Source: Rhabdophis nuchalis | Lineage: Eukaryota; Chordata; Lepidosauria; Squamata; Natricidae | Length of the DNA stretch: 64,000 bases | Assembly (NCBI GenBank): GCA_039707465.1 | Contig: CM077643.1 | Span: 324,885,919 to 324,949,918 of the forward strand | Reading direction: 5' to 3' | Part shown: in pieces, positions 55,695-64,000 of the stretch | How positions within the stretch are numbered: the stretch's first letter is position 1 | How the letters are laid out: every line of letters starts with the position of its first letter | The notes under the pieces: generated by a model | The model's input: the letters and a program-made list of their open reading frames with translations, nothing else | Told to the model about the DNA's origin: nothing | Databases searched by the model: none | Program-made: the position numbers and the translations under genes

Positions 55695-55925
55695 CAGTGG
55701 TGAATTTCGATTTTTTTTACTACCGGTTCTGTGGGTGTGGCTTGGTGGGCGTGGTGTGGCTTGGTGAGCATGGCTTGTTGGGCGTGGCAGGGGAAGGATA
55801 CTGCAAATCTCCATTCCCACCCCACTCTGGCAGCTAGAGGTGGCATTTGCCGGTTCGCTGAACTATTCAAAATTTCCTCTACCGGATCTCCAGAACCTGT
55901 CAGAACTTGCTGGATTTCACCCCTG
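55695..55925 (+). mobile_element. hAT-type MITE (CAGTGGTGGGATTC family)
   Basis: Ends CAGTGGTGAATTTCGATTTT and GGATTTCACCCCTG, with identical octamers ATCTGTGG (55687-55694 and 55926-55933). Contains a short repeated GGCTTGGTGGGCGTGG motif. Confidence 0.92.
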
Positions 55926-56237
55926 ATCTGTGGGCTTTAGATGTTGTGTCCCTCACCTTTGGTCATTCTATCTAAGGCTATGACAGTTCAGCAACCTCTG
56001 GAGAGCCGTAAATCTCCTTGTGCCTGGATTAGGTAGCAACTCACTTCAACTACTAGTCAGCTGTTAGTCCTTTTTGCAATTTCCTTGTAAATCTATAGTA
56101 ATTAATATGATAATGCTTACTCCCCCACCCCAAACTAAGAGTATAGTTAGTATGGCCCTTTCCTCCTGTTTTCTGTCTTCCTTCCTTCTTTCTGTCTTCT
56201 ATTCCCTGTTTGATACTGGGAATTATGGTAAAAAGTA

Positions 56238-56490
56238 CCATGTTTCCCTGAAAATAAGACAGGGTATTATTTTCTTTTGACTGCCAAAACAAGCCCTTGG
56301 CCTTATTTTTGGGGAGGTCTTATTATTTTTGAGGTGCAGGAAGTGGCAAGTGGGGTCACCTCATGGCTGCTGCTGTGTTGCAATATTTTAGGGAGGTCTT
56401 ATTTTCAGGGAAGGGCTTATTTTAGCGCATGTGCTCAAATGCCCGATTGGGCATATTATCTGGGGAGGTCTTATTTTCAGGGAAACAGGA
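56238..56490. mobile_element. TA-target MITE (TTTCCCTGAAAATAAG ends)
   Basis: Left CCATGTTTCCCTGAAAATAA, right TTATTTTCAGGGAAACAGGA, with TA on both sides (56236-56237, 56491-56492). The interior repeats GGGGAGGTCTTATTTTCAGG three times. Mariner-like by target; the exact family is unknown. Confidence 0.82.
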
Positions 56491-56599
56491 TATTTATATT
56501 CTTGTATTATTCCAAAATAGGAGATTAAAAAGTCTGTCACAATCTTCTTCTTGATCACTGTGTGCTCTGGATCAACATTCCAATTGGATGGAAATAAGG

Positions 56600-57160
56600 A
56601 AATTCAAAGGATTCTTAAAATTCCTTGCTAAGGAATGGCATATTTCTAAATGAAAGTCTTAGCTTGAGCCATCTCGAGTACCAGCTGAGACTTCATCCGT
56701 TAACCAACCAACGTTTGGCATGAGATCATCAACCGTTTCCAGCTGTTTAATGGAGGTAATCTGCTTTAATTAATCTATGAGGAAATGTTAAATATGCAGA
56801 CTATAATGACCCAGTTGGAGACTAACCAAATAGCTGGTACCAGCCCCATGTGCTTGTAATGAATGATGTGGGACTGTTCATATCACCAAGCAATAAACGT
56901 GATGATCTCAGTTTTACAGCTCATTAGAAAAGCAACACATCCAGACATCTATTAGCGCCCGAAATGGGTTATACTTCTTCAAAGCACCAACCCTTTTGCT
57001 TCTATTGAAGACATCACAAAAGAAAAAAACTTTGGCATTTACACAAGTCAGCATGATTGCAGGAGTCATCGAGTTACACAAATGTGCTGTGTGCAGATGA
57101 TGAACATTATTAGAACCATTATTACAATCATTGTCCAACTTGAGTACTATGCCTAATTAT
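56600..57160. other. candidate conserved non-coding element
   Basis: About 550 bases free of repeat signatures with GAGGTAATCTGCTTTAATTA, TAATGACCCAGTTGGAG, AGCAATAAACGTGATGATCT and GATGAACATTATTAGAACC. The composition resembles vertebrate developmental enhancers. Conservation is not shown. Confidence 0.4.
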
Positions 57161-57457
57161 GAGCCCTTTGACAGTAGGTTTCAAGGAAGATAAATAGCTT
57201 CTTAAAAAACAGAATGGATGAATCAGTATACCAATTATAAAGTAAGGCCACAAAGTCACGATCCATCAAATTCAGCCCAATCAACCAGCCACACATAGTT
57301 ACGCATTGGGAAGAAGAATTAGAGACAGGCTGTAGTATGTGAACTGAGCAGAATATGAATTGGCTTCGGCACACGTGTGAATCGGTTCCAGAATTCAGAG
57401 TTTCTGTGGCATCTTTTAGGCATCAAATCTTAGCTCCTCCTAAGAACCACAGCCCAG

Positions 57458-57847
57458 GCATGCCTTGATTTACAACAGTTCATTTCAACAGTCCGTCAAA
57501 GTTACAACATCACTGAAAAAAGTGACTTATGATGGTTTTTCACACTTACGGCTGTTGTAGCATCTCCATGGTCACATGATTTACTTTCGGATGCTTGACA
57601 ACTGGCTAATATTTATAACGGTTGCAGTGTCCTGAAGTTATGTGACCCCTTTTGTGACCTTCTGACAAGCAAAGTCAATGGGGAAAACAGATTCACTTAA
57701 CAACCATGTTTTTTTTTTTTAACAACTCCAGTGATTCACTTAACAAATGTGGCCAGAAAATTTGGGGCAAAAGGCATGTAACAAATTTCTCACTTAACAA
57801 CATAAATGTTGAGCTCCATTGTGGTCATAAGTTGAGGGTTGTCTGTA
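57458..57847 (+). mobile_element. mariner-like MITE
   Basis: Left GCATGCCTTGATTTACAACA, right CATAAGTTGAGGGTTGTCTG. The interior TGTAGCATCTCCATGGTCAC and AAGCAAAGTCAATGGGGAAA match the copy at 34687. Confidence 0.82.
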
Positions 57848-57849
57848 TT

Positions 57850-58710
57850 CAGCAACATTCCCACAGGCCTGATCAGCAGGCGGTCTGAGGCTCAACTTCT
57901 AGGATTTCTAGATAAGGTTAGGAAAAGCCCTGAGATCCAGAACAGCCGCTTTCAATGAATGAAGCCAATGAATGAGAAGACTTCTTTTGAAAGGTTATAT
58001 TTCCGACCAAACATACCATTTTATTCCTTTGTCATATTGCATAAAGTGGGATATGTTGAAATGGGTTATTCCACTCTTAGAAATTATTATCCCCTCGTGT
58101 CTTTTTAAAAAACTTCATTATGAAAACAAAGGAAAGTTTTGTTGATGATAGACACCTAGCTTTTAACTATTATTAACTATTAACTTTTATTAATTACACT
58201 ACATTTTTCAGAGTGCCTACTGACAAGGCATATGCCCAAGCATCAGTTTGATGGACTCTCTGGACAAAAGTGTTGCTGACATGTAAAAAAATTTGTGTGC
58301 AAAATGGTCCCCCCCCCCCCCCCCCGGAGTATCAAGTCCCATCCCATGGAATCTTCCTGATGCTTCATTTCCCTTGTCTTCTATAGCGCATATGCAGACA
58401 TATGAAATAGTAACTGGGCAGGATTCTTTCCCCAATATGGTGCCCTGCAATGCACCATTGGGCTACCACCATTCCCATGGTTTGGCACCCCTTGTTGTGT
58501 GGTACACAACTTGGGCACCTGTTGTGATCCTGTGAATGTCTCTGCTGCTGTGAGTATTATTTTCAGGTTTTCTGCTCGTATTCGAAGAGCATAAGTGATA
58601 GGCTTCTCTGAACCCATCCTATTTTTGCTTTGTGCAGCCAGGAAAAAAAAGAAAAGTATTCAAATCTCTCATTTCAATTACAGACCTTTTCAGGATGGGC
58701 AACAGTCAGT
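57850..58710. other. no gene; one C-run
   Basis: Seventeen consecutive C bases at 58309-58325. Otherwise unique. Confidence 0.5.
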
Positions 58711-58866
58711 GACAGCCAGTGGTGGGTTTCAAAAATTTTTAGAACCTCTTTTGTAGGTGTGGTCTGCTTTGTGGAAGTGGCTTGCCGGCCATGTGACCTG
58801 GGTGGGAGTGGCTTGCTAGCCATGTGACTGGGTGAGCATGGCCAACTTGTAAAATGTGGTGAAACT

Positions 58867-59032
58867 TGTATTCTGACAGCCGTTCAAATTCCCCGGCAAC
58901 AGCCAGTCGCGTCTGGTTGGTCAGGACGCGACTGGCTGCAGCCGAGAGCGGGAGACGCGCCGATTGGTTCTCTGTCTGACAGCTCAACTATAAAGGAGCT
59001 GTCAGACAGAGGGCGCACGCTTTTTGTTAGAC
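58867..59032 (+). repeat. left LTR, truncated at its 3' side
   Basis: 166 bases align to the first 166 of the right LTR with about six differences. After TTTTTGTTAGAC the right LTR continues with ACTGTTCTAGTTGCC but the left one goes to CCGAGGCCGACTGC, the deletion junction. Confidence 0.92.
58970..59011 (+). promoter_or_regulatory. LTR TATA box in the loop of a perfect inverted repeat
   Basis: TATAAA at 58989-58994 lies in a 10-base loop between 16-bp arms CTCTGTCTGACAGCTC (58970-58985) and its exact complement (58996-59011). A second inverted repeat with 14-bp arms lies upstream (58900-58913 and 58925-58938). The TATA hairpin is fully kept in the right LTR (62377-62418). Confidence 0.85.
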
Positions 59033-59077
59033 CCGAGGCCGACTGCTTCGCGATGACCCCTCCTGGACACCGCTCCA

Positions 59078-60000
59078 TTGCCGCCGAAAGACCGTAGGCG
59101 AATCTCCACTACCCTTCTCCTCGACGGCCACCCGCTAACCATGGAGGTTGACTCGGGCTCGTCCCGGTCCCTCATCTCTTGGCCACAGCTCTCCAGTATC
59201 TGCCCTACGCTAACGACCAGGGACCTGTCCCAGCCTAGGACTCTGCTCAGGGATTACCAGGGCAACCCCATAGCTGTCCTTGGCCAACACCGCGTCCGGA
59301 TTCAATACGGGTGGTTCAACGGCCTCCTGCCTATTCTCGTGGTTGAGCGCCCCCTCACCGCACTCATAGGCCTGGACTGGTTTCCCGCCCTTGGCCTCTC
59401 TATCCAGAGGGTGCACCAGGTGCCAGCCGCCTCGCCCGTGGATGCTGTCCTAGAGGCCTTCCCTGACATTTTCGATGGCCAGCTTGGGGCCTACAACGGC
59501 ACCCCGGTTTCCCTCAACCTCGACCCTCAGGTTGCTCCAATTCGGCTCAAGGCCCGCAGGCTGCCGTTCGCCCTGAAGCCACGGGTTGACGCGGAGCTCG
59601 ATCGTCTCGTGGCTCAGGGCGTACTGGAGCCCTCTCGTGGCGCAGGGCGTACTGGAGCCCTCGATCGTCTCGTGGCGCAGGGCGTACTGGAGCCCGACCA
59701 GGCGAAATGGGAGACCCCCATAGTGGTCCCCATTAAACCCGACGGATCCATACGTATCTGCGCCGACTATAAGTCGGCGATCAACCGTGGGCTTCAGGCG
59801 AACCCATATCCGGTCCCGGTGGTGCAGCACCTGCTCCATTCCTTGGGGCAGGGCTGCATCTTCGCGAAGCTGGATATGGCGCAAGCCTACCAGCAGCTCC
59901 CGGTGGACGACGATGCGGCTGAAGCACAGACCATCGTCACCGAGGGGCTTTTCGTTGTCGCCGCCTCCAATTCTGCGTCTCCGTTGCCCCAGGGATCTTC
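59078..60000 (+). pseudogene. gypsy Pol: protease and N-terminal reverse transcriptase
   Basis: The aspartic protease has its active site VDSGSSRSLIS with DSG at 59150-59158. The reverse-transcriptase start reads PIRLKARRLPFALKPRVDAE and TPIVVPIKPDGSIRICADYK, then motif A FAKLDMAQAYQQLPVDDDAA (59861-59920). The frame then turns into unrelated sequence after TIVTEGLF, showing a frameshift and small loss near 59945-59990. A tandem duplication (59597-59696) inserts extra residues ahead of AKWETP. In an intact element the polyprotein would act in the cytoplasmic particle. Confidence 0.9.
59597..59696 (+). repeat. in-frame tandem triplication within the reverse transcriptase
   Basis: CAGGGCGTACTGGAGCCC occurs three times at intervals of 28 and 35 bases. 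The protein repeats LDRLVAQGVLEP with a variant unit between. Confidence 0.92.
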
Positions 60001-60260
60001 CAGAGCCTCATGGAGCGGTTGCTCCACGGGCTCCCGGGCGTCGTTCCGTACTTCGACGACGTCCTGATAGCTGCTTCCAGCCTCTCAGACCTCGCCGAAG
60101 TACTCTGGAAGGTCCTCACCATTTACAGGGGCGTGGGTTTCAAATTGAAGCTCAGCAAATGCAAGTTTGCTGTGCCGCGGGTGCCGCGGGTTGAATTCCT
60201 GGGCTTCATGATTGACGTCCAGGGAATTCACCCCACCCCCTCCAAGGTCGAGGCGATCCG
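60001..60260 (+). pseudogene. gypsy Pol: reverse-transcriptase active-site segment
   Basis: A different frame from the upstream piece. MERLLHGLPGVVPYFDDVLI contains the FDD catalytic pair (60052-60060), followed by GVGFKLKLSKCKFAVP and VEFLGFMIDVQGIHPTPSKV. A VPR duplication lies at 60172-60189. The frame leaves the family after APTPAQFL, where the connection region is shortened. Confidence 0.9.
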
Positions 60261-60264
60261 CAAC

Positions 60265-60955
60265 GCCCCCACTCCTGCTCAATTTCTACGCGCCCTTCAT
60301 TCCCCACAAGGCGTCGCTAGCCAAGCCGCTCCATCGATTGCTTGATCGCTCGGCGGTCTGGTGCTGGGGCAGCCACGAGGTGCATGCGTTCGCGGCTGTC
60401 AAAGAGATGCTGACGTCAAGGGCCGTGCTCGTCCAGTACTCTGACAGCATGCCATTGACGTTAGCATCCGATGCCTCCCCCTTCGGCCTGGGGGCCGTCC
60501 TGAGCCATGTCCTGCCCGATGGCTCAGAAGCCCCCATTGCCTTTTACTCCCGGACTTTGTCTCCTACGGAGCGCAACTACAGCCAGATAGACAAGGAGGC
60601 TCTGGCTGTAGTGTCCGGGATTAAAAGATTTCATGAGTACCTGTACGGCCACCCCTTCTCCGTTTTCACCGACCACAAGCCGCTCCTTGGGCTTCTGGCC
60701 GGCGACCGGCCCACCCCGCCCATCCTCTCCCCCAGGATGACCAGGTGGACGGAATTTCTTGCAGCATACGACTACAAGCTGTTCTACCGTCCGGGCAAGC
60801 AGTTGGGGCACGCAGATGCCCTCAGCCGCTGCCCCCTCCCACAGGAGGACCAGGAGCCGGTAACGGCCCTGTCCGTCCTGTCCGTGGCCGACTCGGATCT
60901 CCCCCTCACGTCGTCAGATGTAGCGGCGCTGACCAAGGCCGACCCCATCCTCTCG
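60265..60955 (+). pseudogene. gypsy Pol: RNase H
   Basis: Third frame: LLNFYAPFIPHKASLAKPLH, then RNase H with LASDASPFGLGAVLSH (Asp at ~60470), DKEALAVVSGIKRFHEYLYG (Glu), FTDHKPLLGLL (Asp) and GKQLGHADALSRCPLP (Asp). All four acidic positions are present. It degrades RNA in the RNA:DNA hybrid during reverse transcription. A frame change to the integrase occurs near 60960. Confidence 0.9.
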
Positions 60956-60959
60956 GCGC

Positions 60960-61530
60960 CCTACCAGACGACTACCGGCCATTCAAGTCCCGCCAGCTGG
61001 AGCTTTCGCTCCACAGCGGGTGCTTGCTTTGGGGGGACCGGGTCATCGTTCCCCCTTCCCTACGCCGTCAGGTGCTCAAGTCCCTTCATGCCAACCACCC
61101 AGGCATAGCTCGCATGAAGGCCCTGGGCCGGAGCTATGTCTGGTGGCCCCGCATGGATGACGAGGTGGCCGCCTACGTTGGCGCTTGCCAGGCGTGCCAG
61201 TCCTCCCGCTCCGCCCCTCCCTCCGCACCCTACCGGGACTGGAACACTCCCAAATCCCCGTGGTCCAGGATCCACATCGATTTCGCGGGTCCCTTCCACG
61301 GCCAGTCCTTCCTGGTGGTGGTAGACCCCTACTCCCGCTGGGCAGAGGTCATCCTGATGACCTCCGCCACCGCAGAGAGTACCGTGCGTGCGCTCAGGCG
61401 CCTCTTCGCCACGCACGGGTTGCCGGACACCCTGGTCTCCGACAACGGCCCTCAGTTTCACTCCACCACCTTCCAGGAATTCCTGGCCTCCCTGGGGATC
61501 CGCGATTGGACAGGCTGCACCCCCTCTATA
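60960..61530 (+). pseudogene. gypsy integrase, third catalytic residue deleted
   Basis: Zinc-binding region HANHPGIARMKALGRSYVWW followed by CQAC. The core has HIDFAGPFHGQSFLVVVDPY (first Asp, ~61279) and TLVSDNGPQFHSTTFQEFL (second Asp, ~61441). After FLASLGIRDW the sequence jumps to the C-terminal region, so the segment with the catalytic Glu is missing. The junction lies in a short inverted repeat GGCTGCACC / GGTGCAGCC (61512-61544). It cannot integrate DNA. Confidence 0.9.
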
Positions 61531-61544
61531 ACGAGGTGCAGCCG

Positions 61545-61860
61545 TGCAACCTGGGGGTTCCCCCTCCCCGCCAATTCACCGTAGGCGACGCCGTCTTCGC
61601 CCGGAACTTCGCAGGGGATCCGCGATGGGTCCCCGCCGTCGTCCGCGAACTAACTGGCCCCTGCTCTTACAGGGTTGGAGGACCAGATGGATCCGAGTGG
61701 CGGCGCCACTTGGATCAACTGAGGCGCCGCCCTCCATCTCCAGCCCTGACGGAGCCATCACAACAACCGGGCCCACCGGACACCAGTACGGCCACCTCCC
61801 CGCCTACCATCTGGGCGTCCTTGCCTCCGGACCACAACACCACCCCCGGATGACACCCGG
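61545..61860 (+). pseudogene. gypsy integrase C-terminal domain
   Basis: FTVGDAVFARNFAGDPRWVP, VVRELTGPCSYRVGGPDG and WRRHLDQLRRRPP form the SH3-like C-terminal DNA-binding part of gypsy integrases. A Pro/Ser/Thr-rich tail follows to the stop. Confidence 0.85.
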
Positions 61861-62273
61861 GGCTGTCGGCATCAGATCAGCTCCTCCAGGGGTGCCCGCA
61901 AGCCGACGCGTCACCAGCAACAATCTCACGCCCCGACACACAAATCACAATGCCACCACAGGCCTTCACATACCCAGGCCTGGCCTACCCCGTCCCTGCC
62001 TTCCAGGAACCAGAGTTCAGCTCCACCCCGAGCGGCACGCCCCCTCGCCTCCAACCTACCCGCTCTGAAGGCTTCCGGCAAAATTACAGGCCGCAGTGAC
62101 GCTGCCCGGAGCTACACCCCTGTCAGGGAGGAGCTGCAACAGGCACGTCCTCCTCCATCGACTTCTGCTGGGACTCTGCAGCATTCTGGGTGGGTCCGGC
62201 GAAGCCCCGCCTACCTCGGCGAGTACGTATGCTAATGGGCCCGCATGTGTACTCGCTGGGGGGGAAGGAGTGT
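61861..62273 (+). other. gypsy 3' non-coding region with polypurine tract
   Basis: No domain seen. It ends in the purine tract that would prime plus-strand synthesis, three bases before the LTR. Confidence 0.75.
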
Positions 62274-62515
62274 TGTATTCTGACAGCCGTTCAAATTCCC
62301 CGGCAACAGCCAGTCACGTCTGATTGGTCAGGACGCGACTGGCTGCAGCCGAGAGCGGGAGACGCGCCGATTGGTTCTCTGTCTGACAGCTCGACTATAA
62401 AGGAGCTGTCAGACAGAGGGCATGCGCTTTTTGTTAGACACTGTTCTAGTTGCCGTTTCAATAAAAACCTGTTGAATCTTACCGGCCTGGACTCTTCCTT
62501 CGGACCCACTTAACA
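62274..62515 (+). repeat. right LTR, complete
   Basis: 242 bases from TGTATTCTGACAGCC to CCCACTTAACA. It contains the TATA hairpin (62377-62418) and AATAAA at 62460-62465, placing a likely polyadenylation signal upstream of U5. Confidence 0.93.
62460..62465 (+). promoter_or_regulatory. LTR polyadenylation signal AATAAA
   Basis: Canonical hexamer 50 bases before the LTR end. The left LTR has lost this part. Confidence 0.75.
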
Positions 62516-62585
62516 AAACTCACTTAACAATGCTCTTGCTTAGCAACCAAAATGTTGGCTCAGAAACTCTGGCATTTGAAGCACA

Positions 62586-62705
62586 CAAGTCTTAAAGCTG
62601 TCAAGTTACAAGACCCTTGCACCCCTAACCCTTTAGAAAAAAACTCCCAGGGGTGTTCAAACTTGACAGCTTTAAGACTTGTGGACTTCAACTCCCAAAA
62701 TTCCT
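62586..62705. mobile_element. palindromic MITE-like segment
   Basis: ACAAGTCTTAAAGCTGTCAA (62586-62605) is the exact inverted match of TTGACAGCTTTAAGACTTGT in the right part. The right part continues with GGACTTCAACTCCCAAAATT, the core shared with other palindromic MITEs, and CAGGGGTGTTCAAACTTG looks like a hAT end. Confidence 0.7.
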
Positions 62706-62842
62706 CCTCTCGGTCTTCATCTTGATGATGGGCGGACAGGCGGGGGGAGGAGCGGGAACTGGTTCTAAACAGCACTGTAGATTTGTGGAACCTCTTCTAT
62801 AGAAGAGATTAGAACTGGAAGGAACCCACCCCTGGTGACAGC

Positions 62843-63245
62843 ACTATGAAACTGTGGCAAGCACATGCAGCTGGTGGCCCCAGACTCCATTCCAAAGCAG
62901 GAATGGGTTTTCTAGTTGCACTTCCTGGGGAGGGTCATCATTATGCTGATGCCTCCTTTTGTGAAGCAAAAAGGAGAGTGGGGATTGATCCAAAAGCTAG
63001 TTCCCAGCATGGGAGCAGCTGACAATGCTGTCAGCCATAAGAGGCCAGAAGTTGCAATCCAGCCAACTCTCAGTGGTAGGTTTCATATAATGAACGTTGA
63101 TAAAAGAAGCCGATTTTGAAATTGTGTTTTCAAGCACAATAGCATCAGGTTTCTCTTGACAATGCTGAAGGCAGCTGCCAGTCAAAGTCCAAAGACGCAA
63201 ATTTCCAATAAGCAATCAAAAAAGAGAGAAAGAAACCAAATCCCA
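62843..63245. other. no gene seen
   Basis: Unique sequence; no recognisable feature. Confidence 0.5.
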
Positions 63246-63251
63246 ATGAAG

Positions 63252-63445
63252 CAATGGTGGGATTCACCTACCTTCCCTTACTGGTTCGCAAATGTGAGCC
63301 TTTGTGCCACCTTCTGCGCATGCGCACCGCCTTCTGCACATCCACAGAAGGTCGCACATTACTTCAGGGTGGGTGGGCGGAGCCTCCTGCAGCCGCCACT
63401 ACCGGTTTGCCCAAACCGAAGAGAGCTGGCTGAATACCACCACTG
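63252..63445 (-). mobile_element. hAT-type MITE (mixed TTGC/ATTC family)
   Basis: Ends CAATGGTGGGATTCACCTAC and TGAATACCACCACTG, flanked by identical octamers CAATGAAG (63244-63251 and 63446-63453). The ends are ATTC-type, but the interior GCGCATGCGCACC and GGCGGAGCCTCCTGC belong to the TTGC-type family. Confidence 0.9.
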
Positions 63446-63454
63446 CAATGAAGG

Positions 63455-64000
63455 CATTATAAAAGAATTCCAGCCAATATCAAGGGCATATTCTATTTCT
63501 AATAAAATCCGGATGCAAATTTGTATGTCTTGGGGTTTTGTTTTGTTTTTTTGCAACAGACGGTGTATCAATCCTTAAAACTTTTCTCTTTGGGGTGGGA
63601 GAAATGAGTTTCCATCTCTGCTTTGCTGTAGGAATAGACGAATCTGGTTTCAGGCTGTTTGCTTCAGATATTGTCAGAACTAACTCTCACCCTTAGCTTT
63701 GATGGCTGTGAGCCAATGGCTTATAATTAATTCAATGAGCCATTTGAGTTTCACTGTGGCAGAGGAGGAAATATGAATAAACTACTACTCCTTTGGGGTG
63801 TCATATTTATGTCTTTTTCTGAAGCTCTAATATGGAATTCTTTACTAAAGAAAGCTTCACAATGCCAATATTTTCTGTTTCTACTAGTATAATGTTAAAT
63901 TTGTTTGCTATCCTTTAGTGCAGCTCAGCTGGATGTCCTCCGGTTGTCTGTTACTACTTTCTCATTATTAATCATACTAGCCGTTCCTGGCCACACGTTG
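63455..64000. other. no gene seen
   Basis: No repeat signature. TGGCTTATAATTAATTCAAT near 63720 is enhancer-like but unproven. Confidence 0.45.

Larger units (their letters stand above)
58867..62515 (+). mobile_element. Mag-like Ty3/gypsy LTR retrotransposon, defective
   Basis: Bounded by TG...CA ends and an exact 5-bp duplication AAACT (58862-58866 and 62516-62520). The order protease, reverse transcriptase, RNase H, integrase is that of Ty3/gypsy. A polypurine tract (GGGGGGGAAGGAG, 62258-62270) precedes the 3' LTR. The left LTR joins directly to sequence just before the protease, so U5, the primer-binding site and gag are gone. At least three frame changes and an integrase deletion are visible. 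The element could not move by itself. The Mag-like clade call rests on recognition of the Pol sequence. Confidence 0.93.
58717..62834 (+). mobile_element. hAT-type MITE (CAGTGGTGGGTTTC family) split by a Ty3/gypsy element
   Basis: Left end CAGTGGTGGGTTTCAAAAAT, right end AAGGAACCCACCCCTG. Identical octamers GTGACAGC flank the whole 4.1 kb (58709-58716 and 62835-62842). The MITE halves are 58717-58866 and 62516-62834. The right half resumes with CACTTAACAATGCTCTTGC, as expected for this family, and also contains a palindromic segment. Confidence 0.92.

Noticed and set aside
61060..62068. long frames overlapping the integrase in other phases
   Set aside because: They are GC-rich shadow frames of the gypsy Pol region.
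59040..62270. CpG-island promoter of a host gene
   Set aside because: The GC-rich stretch is explained by the gypsy element.

Overview
The window looks like intergenic or intronic DNA of a squamate reptile, most likely an advanced snake. The evidence is the repeat set: Sauria-type tRNA SINEs, a Bov-B-type RTE 3' end, a SPIN hAT element, a CR1 element whose 3' end runs into an (ATTCT)n array (a rotation of the AATAG repeat reported to be seeded by snake CR1 LINEs), L1 and RTE fossils, and many hAT MITEs. I found no host protein-coding gene, rRNA, functional tRNA gene or CRISPR array. Every recognisable protein is a transposon enzyme or its remains. Layout: 1-13 kb holds MITEs, L2-like LINE 3' ends, a SPIN element inside a SINE, a pogo/Tigger transposase fossil, a snake-type CR1 split by a MITE, and a three-level nest (CR1 > hAT MITE > L2-like LINE) at 10.67-11.85 kb. 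13-20 kb holds more MITEs, a Tc1 transposase remnant and an antisense Bov-B-type 3' end. 20.5-23.1 kb is a strand-asymmetric, G-poor block, possibly antisense L1 untranslated sequence. 23.5-30.2 kb holds a Rex1/CR1-type LINE remnant, MITEs inserted in one another, a fold-back array and a Sauria SINE. 30.2-39.3 kb holds three large L2-like LINE copies (one with a 468-codon open frame) and a shattered antisense RTE LINE that several younger elements have split. 39.5-58.7 kb holds MITEs, two more L2-like copies, an L1 3' end with a 15-bp target-site duplication (TSD), CR1 fragments and several low-repeat stretches that may be conserved non-coding DNA. 58.7-62.8 kb is a Mag-like Ty3/gypsy LTR retrotransposon inside a hAT MITE, with exact TSDs for both insertions (5 bp and 8 bp). 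The LTR element lacks U5, primer-binding site and gag, and carries frameshifts plus an integrase deletion. The genes do not form a cellular pathway. The elements interact as parasites of each other: LINE enzymes would have mobilised SINEs, and hAT and mariner transposases (none intact here) would have mobilised the MITEs. Exact TSDs allow the relative order of many insertions to be read. I see no new cellular system. The most interesting signals are architectural: hairpins that place the LTR TATA box in a loop, two L2-like subfamilies that differ in both C-terminus and microsatellite tail, MITEs sharing interior modules across superfamilies, and a separation of hAT families by TSD sequence. 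All positions, motifs and TSDs were read by eye; family names rest on recognition, not on a database search.
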